DNA from: Hyaloraphidium curvatum
Taxonomy: Eukaryota; Monoblepharomycota; Hyaloraphidiomycetes; Hyaloraphidiales; Hyaloraphidiaceae
DNA: 64,000 nucleotides
Reading direction: 5' to 3'
Assembly (NCBI GenBank): GCA_025558095.1
Contig: JAIVFI010000005.1
Location: forward strand, 372,001-436,000
A model generated the notes under the pieces. It made no database searches. It was not told where the DNA came from and was given only the letters and a program-made list of their open reading frames with translations. This document shows, one piece after another, positions 9,072 to 18,766 of the stretch (positions are counted from its first letter, which is position 1; each line of letters starts with the position of its first letter). The position numbers were made by a program, and so were the translations under genes.

Positions 9072-10291
9072 ATGCGGCTGCACGCCCTGAATGGCGCCGC
9101 GGCGCTCTTTGCGCTCGCCTGCGCGGCAGCCGTTCCCGCCGACGCCCACATCTTGATGAAAACTCCCATTGCGCGCGGCAGCCGATACGGCCAGGGGCGC
9201 TTCTGGGGCGAGGGCAGCATCGATTACGACCTTGTTGCGCCTTTGAATCCCGACCTCGGGAAGACGTGGGTCGTCTCATCGTCCCCCCTCGTCAGAGATC
9301 CGATTCTCATTGTTCTTATTGTTCTCCACTGCAAAACGCAGGTACCCCTGCGGCGGCAAGCCCAAGGGCCCCAACACTGCAACTTTGGTTGCCGGCCAGG
9401 ACTTTTACGTCGAATGGGAAGGGAGTGCGACGCACGGCGGCGGGCACTGTCAGCTTTCGGTGTCGTACGACGGCGGCGCAACCTTTGTGGTCCTCGACAC
9501 AATCTTGGGAAATTGCCTCACCGGCGGCATGTCGCGCACCTTCAGGCTTCCCAGCAACCTGCCTGCCGCGAGCTCTGCCATCTTTGCCTGGTCCTGGGTG
9601 AGCTGATCTGATTCCGCCAGTCCAGCGTCGCCCTAACCTCACTCTGGTTCCTCCGTGTCACTCGACGCAGATGAATGCCATAGGTAAGCCAGAGAGCCAG
9701 AGTTTAGAAACCCAAGCTGAAGCTCCCTTCCAATTAGGTAATCGCGAGTACTACATGAACTGCGCGGACGTGCGCATCGTGTCAAACACCTGCGGCCCCT
9801 TCACCGGACCGAGGCTCTTCGTGGCGCAGGTTCAACCGCCCGTGTTCCCGGAATGGGGTTTCGGAGGATACGATTACCGCGATCGTGTGGTGAACGGACG
9901 GCCACCTGTCACGGTTTATGGCGACAACTGCGGTGGGGCGCCTCCACCGGCTCCCCCGCCGCCGCCCCCTCGGCCGCCGAGGACGACCAAGTCGATTTCG
10001 CGCAAGTCGGTCAAGGCAGTGACTCTCAAGCGGAAAACGACGAAGCGGGTGAGCTGAGCATGCGTATCCCGACGATGAATCCGCTGACGGAAGGTGAAGG
10101 GCGCTGCCGTTCCGACCGTCGACCCCGGCGCATGCACCCGCGCCAGGAACGGCAACATGAGGTGCGCCAGCACCAACGCTGCCAGCTACCTGTGGTGCGT
10201 CAACGAGCAGTGGGTCACCATGTCCTGCCCGGCCGGCACGGTGTGCCTCTCCTCCGGCGCGACGATGATCAACTGTGGCTTCCCGCGGTGA
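9072..10291 (+). CDS. Secreted lytic polysaccharide monooxygenase-like protein with CBM19-like chitin-binding tail
   Basis: Copper-dependent oxidative cleavage of a crystalline polysaccharide, probably chitin, outside the cell. Exons 9072-9265, 9342-9597, 9671-9683 (13 nt), 9738-10048 and 10094-10291 join in phase to 323 residues. A 25-residue signal peptide ends ADA and leaves His26 as the mature N-terminus (HILMKTPIARG), the first half of a histidine brace. YPCGG, the GGGHCQLSVSYDGG strand pair, WSWMNAIGNREYYMNCADV and the Cys pattern fit fungal AA11-like enzymes; the second brace His is probably in ATHGGGH. After a Pro-rich linker (PPAPPPPPPRPP) and a basic stretch comes a six-Cys module ending CLSSGATMINCGFPR that looks like CBM19. 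The exact AA family is not certain. Confidence 0.75.
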
Positions 10292-10451
10292 CCCACATGA
10301 CTCAAGCGTGCGTTTTGGAATAATGGGAGTGAGGCTATTCGTCGAAGCTGCATAGACGGCTAGAAGGCGAGGACATATCTGCGTCACCACTGTTACACTC
10401 TGTCGAGATCATGGGCGGGATCCGCATGCATTTGAATACAAGATCGCGCGT

Positions 10452-13400
10452 CTACCTCTTCCCGCCCGTGCCGCTGCCCTTGGGTCCGGGGGTGTGCCAC
10501 GTCCCGGGCCCGCTCCGCGCGCCGCTGCTCGTCCCGGACCGCGAGGACGAGGAGGAGCCGCCGCCGGAGTACGACCCCCCGTACGCCGTCGACCGCTTGC
10601 CCTGCGTGCGCCTGCCCGCCCCCGCGAACAAGTTCTCGAAGAAGTCATCCTCGTCGTAGTCGTACTCGTGGTCCGTCGGCGGTTGGTATCGTCGTCCCGC
10701 CGAGTAGGGCCGCCTCGCGTAGGCCGAGTAGGCCGACGCGCCGAAACCGCCCATGCCGCCCAATCCGCCCGTGCCAAAGTCGTCCTCCCGCTCCTCCGTC
10801 CGCAGCTTGTAGTCGTAGTCGGACCGCTTCGACGGCGAGCTCAGGGTCTCGTAGGCCTCCTGCAGGTGCTTGAACTTGGTCTCGGCCTGCGGCCGCAGCT
10901 CCGCGGGCTGCTTGTCCGGGTGCACCTGCAGCGCCATCTGCCTGTACGCCTTCTTGATCTGGTCCTGCGTCGCATCCCGGGCCACGCCGAGCACGCTGTA
11001 GTAGGTCGTCTTGCTCGCGCGCGCGAGCAGCCTCTTGGCGCGGCTCAGCCCCTGGGCAAACTCGGGCTTGCGCGGGTCCACGTCCAACGCGCGCTGCCAC
11101 GCATCCACCGACTCCTGCGTGCTCCCGTCCTTCTCGTACGCCTCGGCCAGCAGCGCGTACGTGCGCGCAAAGAGGTCCCTGTACGGCGTCCGCGCCATCT
11201 CCCCCGCCGTGATTGCAGAGCGGTCCCGCGACCCGGGGAACGCGACGGCGAGCAGCATCGCCAGCGCCCCCTTGCGCTGCGCGATCGACTCGGCCGTTTT
11301 CCCCATCTTGAGCAGCGCGCTCGCGAGGTTGCCCGCCAGCTTGACCCGCACGATGCCGCCCCTCCACACCCTGCGCGGGTCCGCCGCGTCGCCGTCGTCG
11401 GGCGCCTCCTCCTTCCACCCCAGGCCGATCGAGTCCAGCGTCGCCAGCGCCGCCTCCCACATGCCCTTGGCGGCCGCCACCGACGCCGCGTCGCCCTTGG
11501 CGTACTTTGCCTTGGCCGCGGTGTTGTTGCGCTCGACGCTGCGCACCACGTCGCGGAGGAAGGAGCGCGAGGCCGCGTGCTCCGGGTCGAACTGGAGCGC
11601 GCGGGCCAGGTCCGCCTCGACGGCCGAGAGCGAGCCGCCGTCGGGGTCGCGCACGTAGTAGGCCACGGCCTTGAGGTACAGGATGCCGGCCGAGGTCGGG
11701 TCCACCTGCAGCGCGGCGGTAAAGGCGGCCTCGGCTTCGGCGAAGCGGCACGAGGCGACGTAGAGCGCCGCGCGGCGGACGATCCAGTCGAAGGGCACCA
11801 CGTGGCCCAGGTTCTGCGACGGCGGGATGCGCCCCGCGGGGAGGAAGTGGTTGATCCTGCGCATTGCGGCCTCGATGAGGTCCAGAGCGGCGGGGTACCG
11901 GCCCTGCAGCAGCTCGCGGTCGTGCGCGCGCAGGTCGGCCTGGATGGAGAGGAGGGTGCGGAGCTGCTCGTCCAGCTTGTTGGCGCGGCGCGGGTCGGCG
12001 GCGGCCGAGGCGCCGGGATGCTTGGCGCGGTCCACGGTGCGCCGGAGCGCGGACACGGCGTCGTCGACCTTGCCGAGGGCGGTGAAGGCCTGCGCTGCTC
12101 GCTGGGCGGCGTCGTACGCGTGGCCCAGCAGCTTCTGGTCCAGGATGGGCAGCGCAAGGAGGTGCTCCAGCGCATCCGCAGCGTCCCGCAGGCCGGCGCC
12201 CCACTTGTGCTGCGCCAGGTAGGCCGCTGACCGGTCGAGGAGGCACAGCTGCAGGTCGTCGAGGAACGGCGAGGCTGACAACGAACGGGGAACGTCAGCA
12301 ACCTTTGCACATGCGCAGCGGAAGCGGCAGGACGACCCACCGAGCGCCTCGGTGTACTTTTCCGCCGCCTCGGCGTACCGCTTCGCCCTCATTAACGCGT
12401 CCCCGTCCTTGCGCATCACCGCCGCCCGCATCCTCTCCTGCTCCTTGGGCGACACCTTGGGCGGCTCGGGCCTGCGTTCCTCGGCCGCGCGCGGCGGGGG
12501 CGCGACGGGGGTGCGGAACTCGTCCATGTTGGGCGGCGGCTGCGGCTTAGGAGGGGTAGGGGCGATCGAGGGTTTCGGGGGGGTCGGGGCCGGCACAGCC
12601 GAGGGTCTGTCCGGGGACAGAGGCCCCGGGGATGCGGGCGACGGCTCGCCAAAGAAGGATCCCCAGGGGAACACCGTCTTCTGGAACTTTGGCGGCTCGT
12701 TTTGCGCAGCTGCGCTCGGCGAGGGCACCTCGAAGGTGAACGCGGACGATGCGGGGACCGCGGGCGCCTCGGCCGCTGGCCCCGATGCGCGCTCGGGCTC
12801 CTTGGCCGGCTGCGGTGCGGGGCCGATCGGGCTGGCGGCAGCCATCTCGACGTCTTCGTCCGGGCCCGACTTGGCCTGCGATGGTGAGCGGCCGAGGGCG
12901 GATTCCAGCTTGGAGGGACGGCCAAAGACGGGGCTGCCGGCGCCGGGAGCGCCGCCAAAGGCGGGTTTGAAGTTGGGAGGCGGGGTGAAGACAAAGTTGA
13001 TGTCGTCTTTGGCTTTTGCGCGCGCGGCGGGCGTCGCGTCCGCGGTGTAGACACTGCCTGGCGGGCGGGAGAAAGTGGTGGTGGGGAATCCAAGACCGGG
13101 GGTTCCAAAGGCGGGCTGCGGGGAAGTGCGTGGGAAGGCGGCCGCGGGCGGCACCGGGGCGGGCGCAGCGTTGTTTTTGCCGGGAGCGGAAGCAGCTTCC
13201 GGTGCATGCGATGCTCCGGCCTGGGCCTCGGCTTTGGCCGGGGCGGACGCCGATGCGCCCGCGGTCCGTGTCCGCTCGCCTTCGGCTGGAGGGGCGGAGC
13301 CCTCCCCGGAAAGGTCCGGCCTCGCCCAGTCCCGCGGCACAAAATCGGCGCCCAGGAAAGGCGGTGACGGCACGGTGGTCCGCGCCATCTTCGGCTGCCG

Positions 13401-14318
13401 AAAGTCGGATTTGCTGCTCCGCTCCGTCGCCGCGGGCGTGCGTAACGGGGCCGCCTGCGCGGGAGGGGCCTCGGACGGCGACGCGGAGCGCGTCGCGCCG
13501 CCCGAGCTACCCGGAGCGTCGAAATTCAAGCCGTCTTCCGCGTCCACGTAGGGCGGGCTGGCGGGGAACGAGCCCGGCAGCGGCGGCGGGCTGACCGAGG
13601 GCCGCACGGAGCCCGCCGCCCCGTCCGCAGCGTCCACGACGATAGTCGAGGCGCGGCTCGGGGTCGCAGGCACTTCGGGCGGCTCGCGGCGGCGGTCCGG
13701 CGGGTCGGGCGGCGGGTCCGGGGGAGCCGGCGAGGGCACGGCGGGGATGGTCGGCACGAAGTTGAAGTCGCCCTTCTGCGCGGCCCTGCGCGGGCGCCCC
13801 CCCGCCGACGCCGGGCGCGGCTTTGCGTCCCTTGCGTCCGCGGGCTTTGCCGGCCGCGCGTCCTCCATCGGCACGTCCGCCGGGGCGGGGGCGGTGTGCG
13901 GCTCGGCGGGCTGCGGCGGCGGGGCGTCCTGCCGCACCCTTGCCCGCCTGTTTGGCCGCTGGCGGATGTCGCCGAAGAAGCCCGGGTTGAACGCCGGCTT
14001 GGCGGGCGGCGGGACGGTGCCGTGCCCGCCGCCCCCGGGTCCCGCCTCGGGCCCCCCGGCGCCCCGCTCGCCCCCCGCGGCCGCGCCCGCCGCCTTCGTC
14101 TCGGCGTAGCGCGGCAGCCGCTCGCTCTCGGCGCCGCCCGTTTGCCCCTCCGCCGCGTCGCCCGCGAAGCCAAAGTCGGCAAACGCAAAGTCGTGCGGCC
14201 GCCCCGCGCCGAACCCGAACGACCCCGGCCCTCCGCGGGGACGCGACGGCCGCGCGGGCTGCGCGATCGGCCGGCGGCCCGCCCCGGCGGAGGGCCCGGG
14301 TGGGGCCGGCACGGACAT
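10452..14318 (-). CDS. Large TPR-DnaJ co-chaperone with long low-complexity N-terminus
   Basis: Hsp70 co-chaperone of the DNAJC7/TPR2 type by domain order. Two exons, 14318-12341 and 12274-10452, flank a 66 bp intron that has no stop, so the whole 3.9 kb reads open; splicing (GTGGGT...GTCAG) restores a clean TPR sequence (EALA-SPFLDDLQLCLLDRSAAY). The spliced protein is about 1266 residues. Residues 1-640 are Pro/Ala-rich with scattered FG, FNF and FVF motifs; TPR repeats follow (first KDGDALMRAKRYAEAAEKYT); the J domain starts near 1082 with the HPD triplet at 1111-1113; the tail is Gly/Ser/Arg-rich. DNAJC7 relatives are near 500 residues, so the N-terminal half is extra. Tail-to-tail with the LPMO gene. 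Confidence 0.85.
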   Translation of the reverse strand: MSVPAPPGPSAGAGRRPIAQPARPSRPRGGPGSFGFGAGRPHDFAFADFGFAGDAAEGQTGGAESERLPRYAETKAAGAAAGGERGAGGPEAGPGGGGHGTVPPPAKPAFNPGFFGDIRQRPNRRARVRQDAPPPQPAEPHTAPAPADVPMEDARPAKPADARDAKPRPASAGGRPRRAAQKGDFNFVPTIPAVPSPAPPDPPPDPPDRRREPPEVPATPSRASTIVVDAADGAAGSVRPSVSPPPLPGSFPASPPYVDAEDGLNFDAPGSSGGATRSASPSEAPPAQAAPLRTPAATERSSKSDFRQPKMARTTVPSPPFLGADFVPRDWARPDLSGEGSAPPAEGERTRTAGASASAPAKAEAQAGASHAPEAASAPGKNNAAPAPVPPAAAFPRTSPQPAFGTPGLGFPTTTFSRPPGSVYTADATPAARAKAKDDINFVFTPPPNFKPAFGGAPGAGSPVFGRPSKLESALGRSPSQAKSGPDEDVEMAAASPIGPAPQPAKEPERASGPAAEAPAVPASSAFTFEVPSPSAAAQNEPPKFQKTVFPWGSFFGEPSPASPGPLSPDRPSAVPAPTPPKPSIAPTPPKPQPPPNMDEFRTPVAPPPRAAEERRPEPPKVSPKEQERMRAAVMRKDGDALMRAKRYAEAAEKYTEALGGSSCRFRCACAKVADVPRSLSASPFLDDLQLCLLDRSAAYLAQHKWGAGLRDAADALEHLLALPILDQKLLGHAYDAAQRAAQAFTALGKVDDAVSALRRTVDRAKHPGASAAADPRRANKLDEQLRTLLSIQADLRAHDRELLQGRYPAALDLIEAAMRRINHFLPAGRIPPSQNLGHVVPFDWIVRRAALYVASCRFAEAEAAFTAALQVDPTSAGILYLKAVAYYVRDPDGGSLSAVEADLARALQFDPEHAASRSFLRDVVRSVERNNTAAKAKYAKGDAASVAAAKGMWEAALATLDSIGLGWKEEAPDDGDAADPRRVWRGGIVRVKLAGNLASALLKMGKTAESIAQRKGALAMLLAVAFPGSRDRSAITAGEMARTPYRDLFARTYALLAEAYEKDGSTQESVDAWQRALDVDPRKPEFAQGLSRAKRLLARASKTTYYSVLGVARDATQDQIKKAYRQMALQVHPDKQPAELRPQAETKFKHLQEAYETLSSPSKRSDYDYKLRTEEREDDFGTGGLGGMGGFGASAYSAYARRPYSAGRRYQPPTDHEYDYDEDDFFENLFAGAGRRTQGKRSTAYGGSYSGGGSSSSSRSGTSSGARSGPGTWHTPGPKGSGTGGKR

Positions 14319-14484
14319 CTTTGGAGTGGGCTTGAAGTCCCGCGCAAGCCCGGCCGCCCGACTCGAACACCCGCACGCCTCTCACGATCGGCACGGCAAC
14401 GACGATCGGCACGGCAAAGAACATGCATTGACACCGAAAAAGAGCTACACCCCATACAAAGATCTCCGGCGCGCGCGCGCCCGT

Positions 14485-16802
14485 CTAGATGCACTCGGCC
14501 TTGATCTCGGGCTCGTGCGAGTCCCCCGAGGGGCACGTCGCGAACGCCGCCTGCACGCGCTTGACGCGCTCGGCGTTCTTGGCGCTCGGGTCGTCGGCCA
14601 TGGCCTGGATGTCGTTGAGCGCGTCCGCGAGCTGCTCGGCGTGCACTTCCTGCGAACGGGCATGCATGCGTCGGCGTCCGTACATGGTCGGCACACAACG
14701 TGAAGGCACCCACCACCGTGGCCTTGTTGGCCATCATCTCGACCAGCAGCGCCTCCTCCTCCTGCGTGAGCCGGCTCCGCCCCATGGCCTTGGCCATCGC
14801 CGCGATGCGCTTGCGCATCATGTGCGAAAACTCCTCGTCCGACAGCGTCACCACGTTGGTGTTCTGGTACTTGTCCCGCAGCGCCTCGAGCTTGCCGCGC
14901 AGCAGCGTGCAGGGCACCTTGCTCATGTCGAGGTTGCGCAGGATGCGGATGGCCGAGTCGGGCAGGCGCAGCTCGGGGGGCTTGAACTTGGCCACGAGCG
15001 GGATCACGTCCCGGTACGAGGTCTTGGTCGGCGCCACCATGTGCTGCCAGTCCATCGGCTCCGGCTGCTGCTGCTGCGGCGGCGGCGCCGGCGCGGGCTG
15101 CAGGCCGATGGCCCCGTTGAAGAGCGGCAGGTCGTTGGCGGGGATGCCGATGCCGATGGGGCCGAGGATGTCCTGCCACTGCTGCGGCGGCGGGGGCGCG
15201 GCCGCGGGCGGGTTGGCGAGGAGGGTCTCGAAGTCGTCGGCAAAGTTGTAGTCGGCGGGGAGGTACTGCTGCAGCGTGCCGTAGTCGTCCGTGGCCTGGG
15301 GCAGGATGACGGACATGAGGTCGACGACCTGGGGGTCGAACGAGCCCCAGTCGGGGAACGTCTGCAGGGTGCCCGACGGCGACGGCATGGAGAAGGAGCT
15401 CGATGCGGCCGTGGCCGCCGAGTCGGCGCGCGAGGGCTGGCGCGGCTGCGCGGTGGCGGGCGGCGTGGTCTTGGTGATCTCGCTGAGCAGCCGGTCGAGG
15501 TCCGCGCCGGCCTGGTCGTTGGCCGGCGGGCTGCCGAAGCCGGTCGACGGCGGCGAGGGCATGAAGAGGCCGGGTAGCTGCATGGGCTGGTTCAGCGCGC
15601 CGGCGGGGCTCCTGGCCCCGCCGACGGCCTGCGCCGCCTCGGCCTGCTGCCGCAGCAGCTCGACGAGGAGCTCCTCCGCCGACTTGGGGTCCATGTCCTT
15701 GAGCACGTTGGCGAGCTCCAGGGTCGCGCCGAGGCCGAACCCGGGCACGCCCTGCAGCCGCGGCGGGCTGGGCTCGTCGTGCGCGGAATCAGACGTCCCG
15801 GCCGGGCTGCCGACGCCGTAGCCGGACGAGTAGCCCGTGTCGTCGCCGGGAGGGGGCGACCGCTTGCTTGTGGTGGCCGTGAGCGGTGGCGACGCCACGG
15901 CGGCGATCCGGCCGGCCGATGCGGCGAAGATGTCGTTGCCCCGCGCGGCCGGCGGCGGCGGCGCCGTCTTGGTGGTGGTACCGGGCATGCCTGGTATGCG
16001 GGACGAAGGCGTTAGAGGTGCGATGCAGGGCTCCGGGATATCTACCGACCCATGGAGGGAGGGACGAAGGTGAATGCGGTCTCGCGCAGCTGGAGGTTCT
16101 CCTGCTGCAGCGATTGGATCTGCGGCGCAGGAAGCGCAGTTAGAACATGAGGAACGTGCAACGCGAGCGGTTGGGGCCCACCATCGCCTTGAGCTTCTCG
16201 TTCTCCTCGTACAGCGACCCGATGGATCCGTCCTGGCTCTCGTACAGCTTGACCTTTTCCTCGAGGTCGCGGAGGTGCTTCTCCTTGCGCTCCCTCCACG
16301 CCTGATGCGCGGGGCAGCGTGCGATGAGCGGGGTGATTGAACCGGGCGGCGAAAGCCGACGCACCTTCTGGGCGGCCCTGTTCTGCTCGCGCCTGCGCTT
16401 CTCGCTCTGCGGCGGCGGCCTGCCGTTGCGGCCCTTCTTGGGCTGCTCCTCCTCGTCCTCCTCGCCGGGGCTCTCGGGGGCCGGCTGCGCGGCCGGACGC
16501 CCCGGCTTGCGGCCGGGCTTCTTGCGGCCCGCATCGGCCAGCGGCTCCGCGGGCAGCGAGTGCGGCGTCGACTCGAGGCCGAAGCGCGACGACTTTGCGC
16601 CGTGCAGGTCGGCTGCGAACGGCAGGCCGAACACGTCCGTGGGGTCGATGGTGGACGGGCCGGGGCCGAGCGACTTGCGCTTGTTGGGCGCGGGCACCGG
16701 CGCGGCGCCCGCCCGCCGCGCCGCCAGCGCGTCGACGGCGCTCTGCTTCTCGGTCATCATGCGCAGCAGGTCGGCCAGCGGCATCGGCTCGGCGGTCGCC
16801 AT
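14485..16802 (-). CDS. Pap1/Yap1-like bZIP transcription factor
   Basis: DNA-binding regulator, of the fungal AP-1 type linked to oxidative and drug stress. Exons 16802-16365, 16301-16182, 16119-16050, 15990-14714 and 14649-14485 give 689 residues in phase. The basic region is split by an intron: QNRAAQK then AWRERKEKHLRDLEEKV, the Pap1/Yap1 signature, followed by a leucine zipper (LYEENEKLKAMV, IQSLQQENLQLRE). An AT-hook-like KKPGRKPGRP lies just before it. The long middle is Pro/Gln-rich, typical of activation regions. The C-terminus (LRLPDSAIRILRNLDM..., then LADALNDIQAMADD) is helical. The redox cysteine clusters of Yap1 are not evident; only isolated Cys occur near the end. The ATG at 16802 is the first in frame. 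Confidence 0.85.
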
Positions 16803-17098
16803 CGCGTGCACCCCACCGCCCTGCGGATAGCTGTGCCTCTGCAGCGGCGAATCCCGGGTGGCCCCGATGCGCCCCGCTCGCCCGCGGTCGGTTCCTGCTC
16901 GCTACGGCGCCTCGAAAGGCACTGCTCCGGTGGCCGGAGGACGCGCAGGGCAGGCAATGGGGGCCGTCGACGGGGCCGGAGTGCTCTCCAAACCTGCTCA
17001 GCCAGTCGATCAGGCGCCGCCTCGGAGCGGCCAGGGCTTGCGTCTGCGCTTTTCTCCTCCGTTCCCTCCCTCCTAGCCGATAGGCTCCGACTTGGAGT

Positions 17099-17150
17099 AA
17101 ACTTCTGCTCATCAAGCTCCGGGCAAACTTCTACTCATCAAGCTCCGGGT
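17099..17150. repeat. 26 bp tandem duplication at the 3' end of the GST gene
   Basis: Two adjacent 26 bp copies, 17099-17124 and 17125-17150, differ at one inner base and the last base. On the minus strand the upstream copy carries the last GST codons and stop (TAG at 17133-17131); the downstream copy has CAG in place of TAG, so it is in the 3' UTR. Confidence 0.85.
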
Positions 17151-18026
17151 ACTTCCGGTAAATCCCCGTGGCGTTAAACGCCTGGTGCCGTTCCGAGGAA
17201 AAGTACGCCTTCAGATTCGGCCTCGCCGTCACCCGCTCCGCCAGCTTCCTCAATCCGGGCAATCCGTCGAGCACGCGCTTCGCCGCCTTCGGGAAGGCGA
17301 ACTCCGTTCCTTGGATCGCCTGTACAAGTGAGAGGTCGGCGTCTGGGAGACCACGTCAGCGCAGGCAGCCAAGAGGCGATCGCGGACGCACAGGTGCAGT
17401 GGTCCCCCACGAGCCAGTCCCGGTCGCCGAGCACTTCCGCAAAGTAGTTCATGTAGCGGGGCAGGCGGTTCTCCCGGAACTCCTTCGCGCGTTTCAGGGA
17501 TTCCTCCTTCTGATCCTCGTAGTAGAGCGAAATGGCGATCGGGTGGTGCGTGTCGTGCACTTCCACAACGTAGTCGGCGCTGCCGGGCCGTCCGTCAGCT
17601 CGCACCGACAGCACCGCGACGAAAGCCCCACATTGAGAGCTGCAGGGCGTTGACCGCGTATCTCGCCGCAGGATCCTTGGGCGCCAGCACGCCCGGGTGC
17701 TTGTCGCCCAGGTACAGCAGGATGTTGGCCACGTGCGAGATCAGCTGCCCGTCGATCTCCAGGAAGGGAGGGGAGAGCGGCTTGACCGACTGCGGCGAGT
17801 GGGCCGGCACGGGCTGCGAGTTCTCGAAGAGCATCTTCATGAGCGTGCCGCCGGTGGCCTTTTCCAGGCCCTTGTCGATGTAGGGTATTCCGGCGTCCTC
17901 CAGGGCCCAGCTGGGGCGCGGGCGTGAGCGGGAGGCATTCCGGACCGCGCGACGCGTCTCGCACCGAATGGGTTCGCCACGGCCCGGCAGACCCGGCCAG
18001 TACCAGAGGACGGCTTTGGACGCCAT
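17131..18026 (-). CDS. Glutathione S-transferase, cytosolic sigma/fungal type
   Basis: Conjugates glutathione to electrophiles or acts as a peroxidase. Exons 18026-17965, 17910-17632, 17579-17392 and 17342-17131 join in phase to 246 residues. The N-terminal thioredoxin fold begins VLWYWPGLPGRGEPIR with the catalytic Tyr region, and has the cis-Pro and glutathione-contact stretch PPFLEIDGQLISHVANILLY. The helical domain has IADYVVEVHDTHHPIAIS and ENRLPRYMNYFAEVL, a pattern of fungal enzymes of this class, ending KAYFSSERHQAFNATGIYRK. Introns are 48-54 bp. The last codons lie in a 26 bp tandem duplication (17099-17150). Upstream and on the same strand lies the CsaA-like gene, 253 bp away. Confidence 0.9.
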
Positions 18027-18279
18027 TCTGATGGGTGTCGGAAGCTCGGACCAGGGGGAACGCGTGCAAGGCGCCGCCGGAGTTTGGTGGCGAATCGGGT
18101 GTCGGGTCTGAATCCGCCTCGCGCATCCGTCGCTTGAGGACCGCAACCACCGGGCGCAAGACCATCGCGGCATCCGTTGCCCGATGCGAGTCATCCGACG
18201 CTCTATATGGTATCTCGGGGTGTGGCCCACCCGCCCAGCGCTTCGGCAAACTCCGCCCTCGAGCGAGAGATGCTCCCCG

Positions 18280-18636
18280 TCAGTACAACCTCCCGCCGTC
18301 CGGCACCCGATCCGTCGGCCGGAGCAGCACCACGGCCCCGTTCTCGTCCGGCACCCCGAGGACCAGGACCTCAGACATCCACTTGCCAATCTGCCGCGGG
18401 GCAAAGTTGCAGACTGCCATGACCTGCTTCCCCACCAGCTCCTCTGGCGAATAGCGTTCCGTGATCTGTGCGGAGGACTTTTTCACGCCCAACGCCGGTC
18501 CGAAATCGATCCGGAGCTTGAAAGCGGGCTTCCGTGCCTCCGGGAACGGCAACGCTTCCACCACGGTGCCGATGCGGATGTCCAGGCGTTCAAAGTCCTC
18601 GAAGGAAACGACGGGTCTCGGCGGCGCGTCCGACAT
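18280..18636 (-). CDS. csaA: CsaA/EMAP-type tRNA-binding domain protein
   Basis: Stand-alone 118-residue tRNA-binding OB-fold protein, single exon, start at 18636 (two further in-frame ATGs lie upstream at 18660 and in between; MSDAPP fits the family length). The sequence is very close to bacterial CsaA: FERLDIRIGTVVEALPFPEA, KPAFKLRIDFGPALGVKKSS, AQIT..., PEELVGKQVMAVCNFAPRQI and SEVLVLGVPDENGAVVLL. Bacterial CsaA is described as a secretion-related chaperone that binds tRNA-like structures; the job in a fungus is not known. Lack of introns and tight similarity to bacterial members fit transfer from bacteria, but fungal homologues exist. Head-to-head with kynurenine monooxygenase, 130 bp between starts. 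Confidence 0.9.
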   Translation of the reverse strand: MSDAPPRPVVSFEDFERLDIRIGTVVEALPFPEARKPAFKLRIDFGPALGVKKSSAQITERYSPEELVGKQVMAVCNFAPRQIGKWMSEVLVLGVPDENGAVVLLRPTDRVPDGGRLY

Positions 18637-18766
18637 GGCGATGCAATGCGGCGCGACCACTAGACCAAAACGACGCCGCGAGGAAGAGGGGGAGCAGTCC
18701 GGGAGTAGTCAACACAGCATCTTTCACCCGATCCGACTCCTCCTCTCCCCTAAACCAGTCCATATA

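Noticed and set aside
10494-12230. 578-codon plus-strand open frame
   Set aside because: Arg/Ala/Leu-rich mirror of the DnaJ-TPR gene on the opposite strand; no protein family features.
13526-16534. 1002-codon minus-strand open frame
   Set aside because: Reads through bZIP introns into the antisense-free upstream part of the DnaJ gene in the wrong frame; high GC keeps frames open. Only its 15990-14714 part is real coding sequence.
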